NCBI RefSeq assembly: GCF_006538165.1
Contig: NZ_BDLU01000054.1
Span: 124,001-188,000 of the forward strand
DNA: 64,000 bases
DNA from: Komagataeibacter diospyri
GTDB taxonomy: Bacteria > Pseudomonadota > Alphaproteobacteria > Acetobacterales > Acetobacteraceae
Direction: 5' to 3'
Part shown: piece by piece, positions 54,657 through 64,000 of the stretch
Numbering within the stretch: the stretch's first letter is position 1
Layout of the letters: each line of letters opens with the position of its first letter
Notes under the pieces: model-generated
What the model was told of the DNA's origin: nothing
What the model saw: the letters and a program-made list of their open reading frames with translations, nothing else
Database searches by the model: none
Made by a program: the position numbers and the translations under genes

Positions 54657-54764
54657 ATTGTCCTGAAGGATAAGGGTGAGATGGCAGGCATTACCGGGGA
54701 ATATTGCTTGCCTTGTGGGCGGCAGCCTGAAACTCCGTGATTGTTAAGAACTGCCAACCATGAA

Positions 54765-54839
54765 GAAGTTTTTGGTGAAGCTTTTTTTTAAAGCTTTGAA
54801 AAACGCTGCCATTTTAAAAAGCAGTATCCAAAAACTTTT
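54765..54839 (+). repeat. Two-hairpin intergenic repeat, copy 6
   Basis: GAAGTTTTTGGTGAAGC, TTTTTTTAAAGCTTTG, CGCTGCCATTTTAAAAAGCAG and ATCCAAAAACTTTTG. It lies between the convergent polyol permease and coiled-coil genes, beyond the permease terminator. Confidence 0.82.
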
Positions 54840-54918
54840 GTTTTTATTTTATCTGTCAACCGACACGACGGACATATGTCTGGGAATAGCCGGATCTGTT
54901 ATCCTGGCAGATGGTACG

Positions 54919-54962
54919 ACATGAATAAGGCCGGTACCCAGTGGGACCGGCCTTATTCATGT
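54919..54962. terminator. Long perfect hairpin at the 3' end of the coiled-coil gene
   Basis: A perfect 17-bp inverted repeat ACATGAATAAGGCCGGT/ACCGGCCTTATTCATGT with an inner CCC/GGG pair. It ends five bp from the minus-strand stop codon. No T-run follows on either strand. Confidence 0.6.
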
Positions 54963-54966
54963 CTGT

Positions 54967-55230
54967 TCAGATACTGCGTTCAGGGCGCCTGCGCGGGCTG
55001 CGGGGCCGGTCCGCCGTGCCGCCGGTGGGGCGGGGGGCGTTGCGCTGTTCCCCGGCCTTCAGGGCGGGGGCGGCGCTGACCTCGCTTTCCAGCTGACGGA
55101 TGCGCTTCTGCACGCTTTCGCGCAGGGCGGGGGCGGTGTGCGATTTCATGGTGGCCAGCGTTTCACGCAGGTCACGTAGCTGCTTCTGTTTTTCAGCAAG
55201 CGTGCGACGGATCGGCTGGTTGTCGGACAT
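54967..55230 (-). CDS. Small coiled-coil protein of unknown function
   Basis: 87-residue protein, highly charged. Residues ~1-60 form one long amphipathic helix with heptads (RRTLAEKQKQLRDLRETLAT, VQKRIRQLESEVSA). The last ~30 residues are Pro/Arg-rich and probably disordered. The ATG at 55230 (MSDNQPI) is chosen over the one at 55251. No family recognised. It is flanked by a perfect hairpin on its 3' side and is on the same strand as hisC. Confidence 0.6.
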   Translation of the reverse strand: MSDNQPIRRTLAEKQKQLRDLRETLATMKSHTAPALRESVQKRIRQLESEVSAAPALKAGEQRNAPRPTGGTADRPRSPRRRPERSI

Positions 55231-55385
55231 CTGTCCGTGGAATGCGCGCATGATAAGTGTCCTGTGGACCTTGGGTCCCGGAAATGAGTTGTCAATCGTA
55301 TGGTGGAAAGACGGACGGCACGTACTGCCCCCCTCCTGCCATTCACGGCAGGTCGGACGGGTACAGGTACGTGATGAACCGGGGG

Positions 55386-56456
55386 CTAGCCCCCGTTTTG
55401 CGCCAGCACGTCAGCCAGTCCCGATATCAGGGCCTGACATTCGGCGTCAGTACCAATGGTGATGCGTAGCCATTGTGCAATGCGCGGGGTCCGGAAATGA
55501 CGCACAATGATTGCCCGTTCCCGCAGGGCGGAGGCAAGGTATGCGGCGTCACGGTCCGGATGCCGGACGAATATGAAATTCGCCTGTGATGGCAGAACCT
55601 CGAACCCCATCTTTCCCAGGCTGTCGGTCAGCCTGTTCCGCGAGCTTATGATTTTCTCGCGGGTGTTTGCAAGCCATTCCCGGTCCTCGATTGCGGCAAT
55701 GGCGCCTACCTGCGCCAGACGGTCCAGCGGATAGGAATTGAAGCTGTCCTTTACGCGGGTCAGGGCTGCGATCAGGTCGGGCTGCCCGATGGCGTAGCCC
55801 ACCCGCAATCCTGCCAGCGCACTGGATTTGGACAGGGTACGCACCACCAGCAGGTTGGGGTGCTGGTCCACCAGCGCGATGGCCGTTTCCGCGCCGAAAT
55901 CGACATAGGCCTCGTCAACCACGACTACGGCGTCCGGGTGGTCCACCAGCACGGTGCGGATGGCATCCAGACCCAGTGCGATTCCTGTTGGGGCATTGGG
56001 ATTGGGGATGATGATGCCACCGCACGGCCGGCGATACGCGGCAGGGTCGATGCGCATGTCGTCATCCAGCGGCACCGTTTCATGCCGTATGCCATACAGC
56101 CCGCAGTAAACGGGGTAGAAGCTGTAGGTGATGTCGGGAAACAGGAGTGGCTCGGGGTGGTTGAGCAGCCCCTGAAAGGTATGGGCCAGCACCTCATCCG
56201 ATCCATTGCCCACGAAAACGTGGTCGGCCGGGACATCATGCGCGCGCGCGATCGCGGCACACAGCGCGTGCGCCGTGGGGTCGGGATACAGGCGCAGCGT
56301 GTCGTTGGTGGCGGCCCGTATGGCGTCCAGCACCTTCGGCGAGGGACCATACGGACATTCATTGGTATTCAGCTTGATCAGGTTGGCCAGTCTGGGCTGT
56401 TCCCCCGGTACATAGGGGGTCAGGGTGTGGACGACAGGGCTCCAGAAACGGCTCAT
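55386..56456 (-). CDS. hisC: Histidinol-phosphate aminotransferase-like PLP enzyme
   Basis: 356-residue fold-type I aminotransferase. [20 protein letters not shown] followed by [15 protein letters not shown] is the HisC2-type opening. [45 protein letters not shown] and the PLP-lysine segment [20 protein letters not shown] are intact, and the C-terminal Arg region is [12 protein letters not shown]. HisC2-type enzymes can use histidinol phosphate, aromatic amino acids or both. The ATG at 56456 is preferred to the GTG at 56498. No other his genes are near. Confidence 0.93.
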   Translation of the reverse strand: MSRFWSPVVHTLTPYVPGEQPRLANLIKLNTNECPYGPSPKVLDAIRAATNDTLRLYPDPTAHALCAAIARAHDVPADHVFVGNGSDEVLAHTFQGLLNHPEPLLFPDITYSFYPVYCGLYGIRHETVPLDDDMRIDPAAYRRPCGGIIIPNPNAPTGIALGLDAIRTVLVDHPDAVVVVDEAYVDFGAETAIALVDQHPNLLVVRTLSKSSALAGLRVGYAIGQPDLIAALTRVKDSFNSYPLDRLAQVGAIAAIEDREWLANTREKIISSRNRLTDSLGKMGFEVLPSQANFIFVRHPDRDAAYLASALRERAIIVRHFRTPRIAQWLRITIGTDAECQALISGLADVLAQNGG

Positions 56457-56551
56457 CAGGGTGAATTCCAGATTGTCAGGGTCATGAAACAGACGCACCC
56501 GTTCCCTGCATTCAGGATGCGGGTGCGTGGAACGGATCAGGGGGAAGCCGG

Positions 56552-57100
56552 TCAGCCCTGTGCCGTGGCCGGGCGGCCCATGGCGGACAGAAGGGCGGCA
56601 TTGCCCTGCCGGGTGGCCAGGATGCGCGCGCTGATCCCCTCGCCATCACGCAGGTCGGGGTTGGCGCCATGTTCCAGCAGGAAGGTCACCATGGGGTCGC
56701 GGTTGAACATGACCGCGAAGGCCAGCGGCGTGCGCCCGACGAAATTCGGCACGTCAATTCCCGCGCCATGTTCCACCAGAACGCGTGCGCATGGCAGGTC
56801 GCCCTTGAACGCGACACCGGCCAGTGCGGTCGCCCCCTTTGCATCCTGCAGGTTGGGGTTGGCCCCGCCCGCCAGCAGTGCGCGCACGGTTTCGGCATGG
56901 CCATTATAGGCCGCCAGGATCAGCGCGGTGTAGCCTTTGTCATTGCGGGTGTCGGGGCTTATGCCCGCCTTCAGGAATTCGCTTACCAGATCTGTCTGCC
57001 CGTCACGGGCGGCGGACAGGAACAGGGTCTCGATTTCCGCGTTGCTGAAGGATTCGGGTGCGGCGGCGGCGGGGTCGCCGCTGGCGATTGTCTTGCTCAT
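56552..57100 (-). CDS. Ankyrin-repeat protein
   Basis: 182-residue protein with four ankyrin-like repeats covering ~20-170. The clearest are [20 protein letters not shown] followed by [33 protein letters not shown] and [20 protein letters not shown] with [13 protein letters not shown]. No signal peptide or catalytic domain. Ankyrin proteins mediate protein contacts; the partner here is unknown. Similar short ankyrin proteins are common next to catalase or metabolic genes in proteobacteria, but no such link is visible here. Confidence 0.9.
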   Translation of the reverse strand: MSKTIASGDPAAAAPESFSNAEIETLFLSAARDGQTDLVSEFLKAGISPDTRNDKGYTALILAAYNGHAETVRALLAGGANPNLQDAKGATALAGVAFKGDLPCARVLVEHGAGIDVPNFVGRTPLAFAVMFNRDPMVTFLLEHGANPDLRDGEGISARILATRQGNAALLSAMGRPATAQG

Positions 57101-57203
57101 GTGCCTGCCTCGCTGGTCGGGTTGCGGAAAACGGGGGCGGGGGCCGGTCCCGTCAGGTGCGGCGGATCATAGGACGGTTCGGCTGAAAAGAACATACGGG
57201 CAA

Positions 57204-58229
57204 TCACGCGTCACCGGGTTGCCGCCATGCGATGTCGCGACATTCCCCGTGTTCCAGGACCCCCATCATATCCGGTGGCAGGCCGGTATCCTGCACGGCC
57301 CGGGCCAGTCGGCGCACCGGCTCGTCCATGGGTTCATCCGTCAGGCGGAACGTGCCGAAATGCATGCCGATGCCATGCTTTGCCCCAAGCTGGCGCAGGC
57401 CCTCCAGCGCTTCCTCGGGGGTGGTATGCACGCCCGCCATCAGTTCGCGGGGATCATACGCCCCGATGGGCAGGAGTGCGATATCGGGTGCGCCCAGACG
57501 GTCGCGGATCAGCCCCCAGTGCCGCCCATGGGCCGTGTCGCCCGCAAAGAACAGCTGGTGCCCCGCCCCGTCGCGCAGCATGAACCCGCCCCACAGGCTT
57601 CTGTTGTGGTCAAACGGAGTGCGGGCCGCGCCGTGGCGGGCGGGCGTGCAGGTGATCTCCAGCCCCGGGATGGCCACGGACTGCCACCAGTCCAGTTCCA
57701 TGATGCGTTTCAGCCCGGTTTTGCGCATGAAGCGGGCATTGCACAACGGCGTGACCACCAGCGGATCATCCCCACGTCGTGCAATGGCCCGCAGCGTGGG
57801 CAGGTCCATGTGGTCGTAATGCGCGTGGGACACCAGTACCACGTCAATGTGTGGCAGGTCGGCCAGCGCGCGCCCCGGTACGCGCACCCGCTTTGGTCCC
57901 ATGAAGGAAAAGGGCGAACAGCGCAGGGAGAAAACGGGATCGGTCAGGATGCTCAGCACCGTGCCATCGGGGCGGGGCATACGGATCAGGAACGTGCTGT
58001 GCCCGATAAACGTTACCTGCACCGTGCCCGGTGCGGGAAGGGCATGCGGGTCGCCGGTGGGGACGGGGTTTTCAATCCATGCGGGCCAGTCCGATTTGGG
58101 CCGGTTCCATTGCCATTTCAGTATGGACAGCCGCCGCATCCGTCCCGGTGGCGCTGCGGCGGGGCGGATGGAAGGGGGATTGAAAAAACGGGTGCCATCC
58201 GTGTGGTCGCTGGCGGGTAGCGGGGGCAT
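57204..58229 (-). CDS. Metallo-beta-lactamase-fold hydrolase (NAPE-PLD/UlaG-like)
   Basis: 341-residue hydrolase. The dinuclear-metal motif HxHxDH is SHAHYDHMDLPTL (~145-155). Other ligands are in TPARHGAARTPFDHNRSLWG, FAGDTAHGRHWGLI and IGMHFGTFRLTDEPMDEP. Upstream, WIENPVPTGDPHALPAPG and TFIGHSTFLIRM fit the N-acyl-phosphatidylethanolamine phospholipase D-like branch. The ATG at 58229 has GGAG seven bases upstream; the frame to 58550 is not used. Its substrate (a phospholipid, lactone or similar ester) is unknown. Confidence 0.9.
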   Translation of the reverse strand: MPPLPASDHTDGTRFFNPPSIRPAAAPPGRMRRLSILKWQWNRPKSDWPAWIENPVPTGDPHALPAPGTVQVTFIGHSTFLIRMPRPDGTVLSILTDPVFSLRCSPFSFMGPKRVRVPGRALADLPHIDVVLVSHAHYDHMDLPTLRAIARRGDDPLVVTPLCNARFMRKTGLKRIMELDWWQSVAIPGLEITCTPARHGAARTPFDHNRSLWGGFMLRDGAGHQLFFAGDTAHGRHWGLIRDRLGAPDIALLPIGAYDPRELMAGVHTTPEEALEGLRQLGAKHGIGMHFGTFRLTDEPMDEPVRRLARAVQDTGLPPDMMGVLEHGECRDIAWRQPGDA

Positions 58230-58664
58230 GCGTGGTCTCCATCGGCGGACGGTGGGATGCCCTGATCTGGTGGGGGAGGTAGGGGGCTGTGTCAAATTCC
58301 ACGCCCGTGCGCTGTCAGGGTGCGCAGGCAACCGGGTGGGAAGCCATGCGCTGTCATAGGGAATGGCGGGGCACGGCGCGCATGTTCGTTCAGGGCGTGG
58401 GTAACGGCTTGATGAGATGGCTTGTTCCGTCCCGTAGGTCGTGAGAAGGTGCGTGCCGTGAAAAGCCTTTTTTCCTTGCGCTCCGCGCTGTCCGTCGGCG
58501 GGTGGCCCGGGTGCGGGTGGTATGGAAAGAAAAACAAGAAAGGTTGTCATGTTCAGGCGGCAGGCCCGGCCCGATCAGGACAACGACCATGGCTGTAAGG
58601 AGGCCGGTCTCTCATGCGTTCTTTGACAACATCCCCCCTGATGGCACCTGAAGGAGGTGGCGCA
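58230..58664. other. Promoter/leader region of transketolase
   Basis: 435 bp between the divergent hydrolase and tkt genes. I see no gene and no recognised riboswitch. It should contain both promoters. A TTGACA-like hexamer lies at 58623-58628, but no -10 partner at proper spacing is obvious. Confidence 0.5.
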
Positions 58665-60725
58665 ATGCCCACCAATATCGATACGCTGTGCATCAATACA
58701 ATCCGCACGCTGTCCATGGACGCGGTGCAGAAGGCGAATTCCGGCCACCCCGGCACCGCCATGGCGCTTGCCCCCGTGGCCTATACGCTGTGGCGCGATG
58801 TGCTGAACTATGACCCGGCCAATCCGTTATGGCCCAATCGTGACCGCTTCGTGCTGTCGATCGGGCATGCCTCCATGCTGCTGTATTCGCTGATCCACCT
58901 GGCCGGTATCCGCGATGTGCGCCCCGGCGGGATCAGCAATGACCGTCCCGCCCTGACGCTGGAGGATCTGGAACAGTTCCGCCAGCTGGACTCGCTCACC
59001 CCCGGCCATCCGGAATACCACCACACCGCTGGCGTCGAGACCACGACCGGGCCGCTGGGTCAGGGCTGCGGTAACTCCGTCGGCATGGCGATCGCGGAAA
59101 AATGGCTGGCCGAACGCTACAACCGTCCCGGGTTCAGGCTGTTCGATCACCATATTTATGCACTGTGCGGTGATGGCGACAACATGGAAGGCGTCGCCAG
59201 CGAGGCTGCGTCCATCGCGGGCCACCTGAAACTTGGGAACCTGACATGGATCTATGACAGCAATCATATTTCCATCGAAGGTTCGACCAACATCGCCTTT
59301 ACCGAAAGCGTGCACAAACGCTTCGAAGCCTATGGCTGGCATGTCCTTGAACTGAAGGACGCCAATGATACCGGCGACATGCGCCGCCTGCTGGCGGAAG
59401 CGAAGGCCGAGACCTCGCGCCCGACGTTGATCATTGTCCATTCCATCATTGGCTGGGGCGCGCCGCACCTTGCCGGGACGGCGGAAGCGCATGGCTCCCC
59501 GCTGGGTGTCGAGGAAATCCGCGAGACCAAGAAATTCTACGGCTGGCCGGAAGACAGAAGCTTCTATGTGCCTGATGGCGTGCCGGAGCATTTCCAGGCG
59601 GGTATCGCCACCCGTGGCGCGGCTGCGTCCAGGGCATGGGACGAGCTGTTCAGGGCCTACCGCGCCAGGTATCCCGATGAAGCGGCCCAGCTTGACCATA
59701 TTTTCGCAGGCACCCTGCCCGAAGGGTGGGACAGCAATATCCCCGTATTCGACGCGGACGCCAAGGGTGTCGCCTCCCGCGCAAGCTCGGGCAAGGTGCT
59801 GAACGAAATCGCGAAGAATTACCCGTGGATGATCGGTGGCTCGGCCGACCTGTCGCCGTCGACCAAGACACACCTGACCTTCGATGGCGCGGGTGATTTC
59901 CAGCCGCCGCAGTGGGGCGGGACCTATGGCGGGCGTAACCTGCATTTCGGCGTGCGCGAACACGCGATGGGATCGATCAGCAACGGCCTGGCGCTGTATG
60001 GCATACGGGCCTACTGCTCGGGCTTCCTGATCTTCTCCGATTACATGAAGCCGCCCATCCGCCTGTCTTCGCTCATGAAGCTGCCGGTGACCTATATCTT
60101 TACCCACGATTCGATCGGGGTGGGGGAAGATGGTCCGACCCACCAGCCCATCGAACAGCTGGCCCAGCTGCGCGCCACCCCCGGCGTGACCGTGCTGCGC
60201 CCGGCGGATGCGAACGAGGTGGCGGAAGCCTGGCGCACGCTGATCCAGCTGACCGACCGGCCCAGCGTGCTGGCGCTGAGCCGCCAGAACCTGCCCACCA
60301 TCTGCCGCAAGACCTATGCGCCAGCAACAGGTCTGGCAAAAGGGGCCTATGTCCTTGCAGACACCGACGGGCGTCCCGATGTCATCCTCATGGCAACGGG
60401 TAGCGAAGTCGGCCTGATTGTAAAGGCCGGGGAAAAGCTGAAGGCGGATGGCATCAAGGTGCGTCTGGTCTCCATGCCGTCATGGGACCTGTTCGAGGCC
60501 CAGTCCAAGGCTTACCGCGACAGCGTACTGCCGCCCGATGTCACTGCTCGCGTTGCGGTGGAACAGGCGGCCCAGCTTGGCTGGGACCGTTATACCGGTC
60601 TGGCGGGGGAGACGATCGTGATGCATGGCTTTGGCGCATCCGCCCCGGCGGAACGGCTGGAAGTCAAGTTTGGTTTCACGGTTGACGCCGTGGTGGCCGC
60701 CGCCCGCAGGCAGGCGGGCAAATAG
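58665..60725 (+). CDS. tkt: Transketolase
   Basis: Thiamine-diphosphate enzyme moving two-carbon units between sugar phosphates in the pentose-phosphate pathway. 686 residues from the ATG at 58665 with AGGAGG seven bases upstream. MDAVQKANSGHPGTAMALAP, the TPP/Mg motif GDGDNMEGVASEAASIAGHL and the Glu-containing FGVREHAMGSISNGLALYG identify it. The C-terminal domain (PDVILMATGSEVGLIVKAGE) is complete. It is the first gene of the block tkt, tal-pgi, gnd, a central pathway in acetic acid bacteria that lack complete glycolysis. Confidence 0.97.
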   Translation: MPTNIDTLCINTIRTLSMDAVQKANSGHPGTAMALAPVAYTLWRDVLNYDPANPLWPNRDRFVLSIGHASMLLYSLIHLAGIRDVRPGGISNDRPALTLEDLEQFRQLDSLTPGHPEYHHTAGVETTTGPLGQGCGNSVGMAIAEKWLAERYNRPGFRLFDHHIYALCGDGDNMEGVASEAASIAGHLKLGNLTWIYDSNHISIEGSTNIAFTESVHKRFEAYGWHVLELKDANDTGDMRRLLAEAKAETSRPTLIIVHSIIGWGAPHLAGTAEAHGSPLGVEEIRETKKFYGWPEDRSFYVPDGVPEHFQAGIATRGAAASRAWDELFRAYRARYPDEAAQLDHIFAGTLPEGWDSNIPVFDADAKGVASRASSGKVLNEIAKNYPWMIGGSADLSPSTKTHLTFDGAGDFQPPQWGGTYGGRNLHFGVREHAMGSISNGLALYGIRAYCSGFLIFSDYMKPPIRLSSLMKLPVTYIFTHDSIGVGEDGPTHQPIEQLAQLRATPGVTVLRPADANEVAEAWRTLIQLTDRPSVLALSRQNLPTICRKTYAPATGLAKGAYVLADTDGRPDVILMATGSEVGLIVKAGEKLKADGIKVRLVSMPSWDLFEAQSKAYRDSVLPPDVTARVAVEQAAQLGWDRYTGLAGETIVMHGFGASAPAERLEVKFGFTVDAVVAAARRQAGK

Positions 60726-60736
60726 GAAGAATGGAC

Positions 60737-60775
60737 AGGCAGGCGGGACAGGACGTTCCGCCTGCCTTGTTTTTT
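60737..60775 (+). terminator. Terminator-like hairpin between tkt and tal-pgi
   Basis: AGGCAGGCGG-N11-CCGCCTGCCT then TGTTTTTT, twelve bases after the tkt stop. It should stop or attenuate transcription between tkt and the next gene. Confidence 0.85.
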
Positions 60776-60837
60776 GAAGACGCAGTATTGGCGACGCGGG
60801 GCCTGCCCGCGCTGTCGGCAAGCAAAGGAAGCACGGC

Positions 60838-63696
60838 ATGAGTGCGCACGAATCTGGTAGCGAAAATCCGTTAAAGGAACTGGCCCGCTATGGTCAGTCC
60901 CCATGGCTGGACTTCATCCAGCGTTCCTATACCGAAAATGGCAGTCTGAAGAAGCTGGTGGATGAAGACGGGCTGAAGGGTGTGACCTCCAACCCCGCCA
61001 TCTTCCAGAAGGCCATGGGACAGGGCACGGATTACGATGCCCAGATCCGTTCGGTGCTGGCGCACCAGGTGCTGGATGCGGGCGCGCTGTACGAACTGCT
61101 GGCCGTGGACGATATCCGGGCGGCAGCCAAAGTGCTGTATCCCGTCTATGAACAGACAAAGGGCGTGGACGGTTACGTCAGCCTTGAGGTCTCGCCCTAT
61201 CTGGCGCGTGACACCAAGGGCACGCTGCATGAGGCGCTGCGCCTGTGGAAGGCGGTTGATGCCCGCAACCTCATGATCAAGATTCCCGGCACTGACGAAG
61301 GCGTGCCCGCCGTGCGCGCCGCCATTGCCGAAGGGCTGAGCATCAACGTCACCCTGCTGTTCTCGATCGATGCCTACAAGAAGGTGCTTGAAGCCTACAT
61401 CACAGGGCTTGAAGACCGCCTTGGCCGTGGCGAGAGCGTGAAGGGTATCGCCAGTGTCGCGTCCTTCTTCGTCAGCCGGATCGACGTGAAGATCGACAAG
61501 GAAATCGACACCCGCGTGGCGAAGGGCGACAAGGACAGCGCCGCGCTGAAGGCGCTGCGCGGCAAGGTCGCGATCGCCAACGCCAAGATGGCGTACGAAC
61601 ACTGGAAAGCCGTGACGGCCAGTCCGCGGTGGAAAAAGCTGGCGGATGCCGGTGCCCAGCCACAGCGCCTGCTGTGGGCCAGCACGGGCACGAAGGACAA
61701 GTCGTTCAGCGACGTGCTGTACGTGGACGGGCTGATCGGTCCTGAAACCGTCAACACCATTCCCCCCGCGACATTCGACGCTTTCCGTGACCACGGCAAG
61801 GTCGCACCCACCCTGACGCAGGATGTCGAGGGGGCCAGAAAGGTTCTGGCCGAAGCCCAGCGCCTTGGCCTTGACCTTGAAGGTGTCACGAAGGTGCTGG
61901 TGGATGAAGGTGTGGCCTCCTTCGCTGATGCGTTTGATGACCTGCTGGGTTCTGTCGCGGCCAAGCAGGCGGCGTTCCTTGGCAGCAAAGTTACCTCCAC
62001 CGCGCTCAAGCTGCCCGCTGATCTGCAGAAGGCAGTCGATGCCGAACTGGAGACATGGCGCAGGAAGGGCAATGTCCGCCGCGTATGGGACAGGGATGCG
62101 AGCCTGTGGACCGGCAAGGACGAGGCAAGCTGGCTGAAATGGCTGGATATCACCGATGACCAGGTGGCCGCCCTTTCCAGGTTCGAGGATTTCCAGGCGG
62201 AGGTGAAGGCGCGCGGCTTCCGTGATGCGCTGCTGCTGGGCATGGGTGGTTCCAGCCTTGGTCCCGAAGTGCTGGCGCAGACATTTGGCAAGCACGAAGG
62301 CTTCCCGCACCTGTACGTGCTTGACAGCACCGATCCGCAGCAGGTGCGTGATTTCGAGAAGAAAATCGATATCAGCAAGACGCTGTTCATCGTCTCGTCC
62401 AAGTCCGGTGGCACGCTGGAACCGAACATCCTCAAGGCCTATTTCTTCGATCAGGCGAAAAAGGTGCTGGGCGACAGGGCCGGTTCGCACTTCATCACCG
62501 TGACCGATCCGGGTTCGCACATGGAAGACGTGGCGAAGAAGGACGGGTTCTGGAAAATCTTTTACGGTGAAAAGCAGATTGGTGGCCGGTATTCCGTACT
62601 GTCCGACTTCGGCCTGGTGCCTGCCGCCGTCGCGGGTCTGCCGCTGAAGCTGCTGCTGGAATCAGCACAGCGTGGTGAGAAGTCCTGTGCCGCATCCGTG
62701 CCGCCGGTGCAGAACCCCGGTGTGGTGCTGGGGGCCGTGCTGGGGGTTGCCGCGCGTGATTTCGGCCGTGACAAGGTGACCATCATTGCGTCCCCCGGCA
62801 TTTATGACATGGGCGCATGGCTGGAACAGCTGATTGCGGAATCGACCGGCAAGGATGGCAAGGGCCTGATTCCCATCGATGACGAGACCATCGGCAAGCC
62901 GGGCGTGTATGGCAAGGACCGGGTTTTCGCTTACCTGCGCCTGGCCGAAGATCCGTGTCCGAAGCAGGACGCGGCCTTCGCCGCACTGGCCGAGGCGGGT
63001 GAGCCGGTCGTCACCATCGAACTGCATGAACGCCGTCAGGTGCTGGAAGAATTCTTCCGTTGGGAATTCGCGACCGCCGTCGCCGGTGCGGTGATCGGGA
63101 TCAACCCGTTCAACCAGCCCGATGTCGAGGAATCGAAGATCGAGACCAAGAAGATCACCACTGCCTATAACGAAACCGGCAAGCTGCCGCCGTACGAACC
63201 CTTTGCCAAGGACGGTCCGTTCGCCTTCTATGCCGATCCGAAAAATGCTGCGGCACTGGGGGGGGGCAAGACGGCGGATGCGATCCTGAAAGCCCATTTC
63301 GCCCGTGGCAAGGCGGGTGATTATGTTGCTCTGCTGGCCTATATCGACCGTGATACATGGACGCGCGAATGGATCCAGAAGGTCCGCCTGAACCTGCGCG
63401 ATGCGCTGAAGCTGGCCACGGCCGCCGAATTCGGGCCCCGTTTCCAGCATTCCACAGGTCAGGCCTACAAAGGTGGGCCCGACACGGGCGTGTTCCTGCA
63501 GATCACGTGTGATGATGAGGTCAACCTGCCGGTGCCGGGTGAGAAATACACCTTCAGCATCGTCAAGGAAGCGCAGGCCCGTGGTGACATGGAAGTGCTG
63601 GCCGAACGTGGCCGCCGTGTGCTGCGTGTCCACATCCATGGTGAGCTGAAGGCTGGCCTTGAAAAACTTGGGCAGGATATCGCCCGCGCGGTCTGA
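60838..63696 (+). CDS. tal-pgi: Bifunctional transaldolase / glucose-6-phosphate isomerase
   Basis: 952-residue fusion joining two central sugar-phosphate enzymes. The transaldolase half (~1-370) shows [17 protein letters not shown] and the Schiff-base Lys in [19 protein letters not shown], then [20 protein letters not shown]. The isomerase half (~400-930) shows [72 protein letters not shown] and [20 protein letters not shown]. Such fusions are known in acetic acid bacteria and some cyanobacteria and would channel fructose-6-phosphate. The ATG at 60838 begins [10 protein letters not shown] terminator follows. Confidence 0.96.
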   Translation: MSAHESGSENPLKELARYGQSPWLDFIQRSYTENGSLKKLVDEDGLKGVTSNPAIFQKAMGQGTDYDAQIRSVLAHQVLDAGALYELLAVDDIRAAAKVLYPVYEQTKGVDGYVSLEVSPYLARDTKGTLHEALRLWKAVDARNLMIKIPGTDEGVPAVRAAIAEGLSINVTLLFSIDAYKKVLEAYITGLEDRLGRGESVKGIASVASFFVSRIDVKIDKEIDTRVAKGDKDSAALKALRGKVAIANAKMAYEHWKAVTASPRWKKLADAGAQPQRLLWASTGTKDKSFSDVLYVDGLIGPETVNTIPPATFDAFRDHGKVAPTLTQDVEGARKVLAEAQRLGLDLEGVTKVLVDEGVASFADAFDDLLGSVAAKQAAFLGSKVTSTALKLPADLQKAVDAELETWRRKGNVRRVWDRDASLWTGKDEASWLKWLDITDDQVAALSRFEDFQAEVKARGFRDALLLGMGGSSLGPEVLAQTFGKHEGFPHLYVLDSTDPQQVRDFEKKIDISKTLFIVSSKSGGTLEPNILKAYFFDQAKKVLGDRAGSHFITVTDPGSHMEDVAKKDGFWKIFYGEKQIGGRYSVLSDFGLVPAAVAGLPLKLLLESAQRGEKSCAASVPPVQNPGVVLGAVLGVAARDFGRDKVTIIASPGIYDMGAWLEQLIAESTGKDGKGLIPIDDETIGKPGVYGKDRVFAYLRLAEDPCPKQDAAFAALAEAGEPVVTIELHERRQVLEEFFRWEFATAVAGAVIGINPFNQPDVEESKIETKKITTAYNETGKLPPYEPFAKDGPFAFYADPKNAAALGGGKTADAILKAHFARGKAGDYVALLAYIDRDTWTREWIQKVRLNLRDALKLATAAEFGPRFQHSTGQAYKGGPDTGVFLQITCDDEVNLPVPGEKYTFSIVKEAQARGDMEVLAERGRRVLRVHIHGELKAGLEKLGQDIARAV

Positions 63697-63707
63697 CCGC
63701 ATGCTGG

Positions 63708-63737
63708 CCCGTCCCTTCCGGCGAAGGGGCGGGTTTT
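63708..63737 (+). terminator. Rho-independent terminator of tal-pgi
   Basis: CCCGTCCCTT-CCGGCG-AAGGGGCGGG followed by TTTTTT, about 15 bases after the stop. Confidence 0.9.
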
Positions 63738-63814
63738 TTGATTGGGGTCATTGGGTAATGACCGCCAAAGCGGTAGGACTACGGCCCTATCCCCTCTTCC
63801 AGGAGTTTTTGATT

Positions 63815-64000
63815 ATGCAGATTGGTATTGTTGGCCTTGGCAAGATGGGCGGCAACATTTCCATCCGCCTGACCCGTCATGGTCATGATGTAGTGGCCTT
63901 CGACCGTGATTCCGCTGTAACGGCAAAGGTGTGCGGGCAGGCCGAAGACGGTCGCTGCACCCCGGCCACCGGGCTTGCGGACATGGTGGGCAAGCTGTCC
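63815..64000 (+). CDS. gnd: 6-phosphogluconate dehydrogenase, N-terminal part (runs off the window)
   Basis: Oxidative decarboxylation of 6-phosphogluconate to ribulose-5-phosphate. Only 62 codons are visible. The start ATG at 63815 has AGGAG nine bases upstream. The product begins [20 protein letters not shown], the GxGxMG NAD(P)-binding loop of the family, then [12 protein letters not shown]. The short Asp after the second strand suggests the NAD-preferring, GndA-like type, though this cannot be settled from the fragment. It is the third gene of the pentose-phosphate block. Confidence 0.9.
   Translation, partial: MQIGIVGLGKMGGNISIRLTRHGHDVVAFDRDSAVTAKVCGQAEDGRCTPATGLADMVGKLS

Noticed and set aside
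60871..62520. 549-codon minus-strand frame opposite tal-pgi
   Set aside because: Shadow frame; the plus-strand product is an unmistakable enzyme.
1..64000. CRISPR arrays, intact insertion sequences, prophage or toxin-antitoxin pairs
   Set aside because: No regularly spaced repeats, transposase, integrase or phage structural genes were seen.

Overview
The window is GC-rich, densely packed alphaproteobacterial chromosome. The gene set points to an acetic acid bacterium, most likely Komagataeibacter or Gluconacetobacter. The evidence is a transaldolase/phosphoglucose-isomerase fusion between transketolase and 6-phosphogluconate dehydrogenase, a mannitol dehydrogenase and a polyol-type MFS permease, an OpgC/OpgD/OpgH periplasmic glucan set, and a circularly permuted two-piece tmRNA. 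The genus is inferred from gene content, not from a database search.

Layout. 1-4.3 kb holds the purD start, xseA, a small lipoprotein, a HTH protein with a membrane tail, an OmpH/Skp-like chaperone and ybaK. 4.4-11.4 kb is a minus-strand run: metH, a HisE-like protein, cvpA, purF and an SDR-fold protein that has lost its catalytic Tyr and Lys. 11.6-23.0 kb is the most distinctive region: a mini-protein with a CobW-type CxCC motif, then a type I secretion ABC transporter, a HlyD adaptor, a Sel1-repeat protein, a giant TPR-GT2-GT4 glycosyltransferase, a tryptophan-rich ChW-like protein and a second GT4 enzyme. No secreted substrate is encoded there. 23.0-26.3 kb has ppa, tRNA-Ile(CAT), ettA and a GNAT enzyme. 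26.3-28.0 kb is an AT-rich scar with glycosyltransferase gene debris and a 106-bp inverted-repeat element. 28.0-30.8 kb has mlaC, mlaA and thyX.

31.1-34.4 kb has ssrA (tmRNA, tag AANDNSEVLAVAA) directly upstream of sspB, whose product delivers tagged proteins to ClpXP, then class I fumarase and a VOC protein. 34.7-40.1 kb has a YbhB-type protein, the queuosine operon queA-tgt-queG, a ribbon-helix-helix protein and a TerB/DnaJ protein. 40.3-45.7 kb has the Mrp/ApbC iron-sulfur carrier, opgC, a DegP-type protease and a FUSC membrane protein. 45.7-52.0 kb has mannitol dehydrogenase, a GNAT enzyme, a ModE-type HTH protein and opgD-opgH. 52.0-58.2 kb has an exported protein, a polyol MFS permease, a coiled-coil mini-protein, hisC, an ankyrin protein and a metallo-beta-lactamase-fold hydrolase. 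58.6 kb to the end is the pentose-phosphate block tkt, tal-pgi, gnd.

Two themes connect the parts. One is envelope and glycan biology: OPG synthesis, the Mla lipid pathway, DegP and OmpH-like folding factors, and the secretion/glycosyltransferase cluster. The other is a dispersed ~80-bp two-hairpin repeat present six times, five of them exactly between convergent genes. Many long open frames opposite real genes are artefacts of high GC and were left out.
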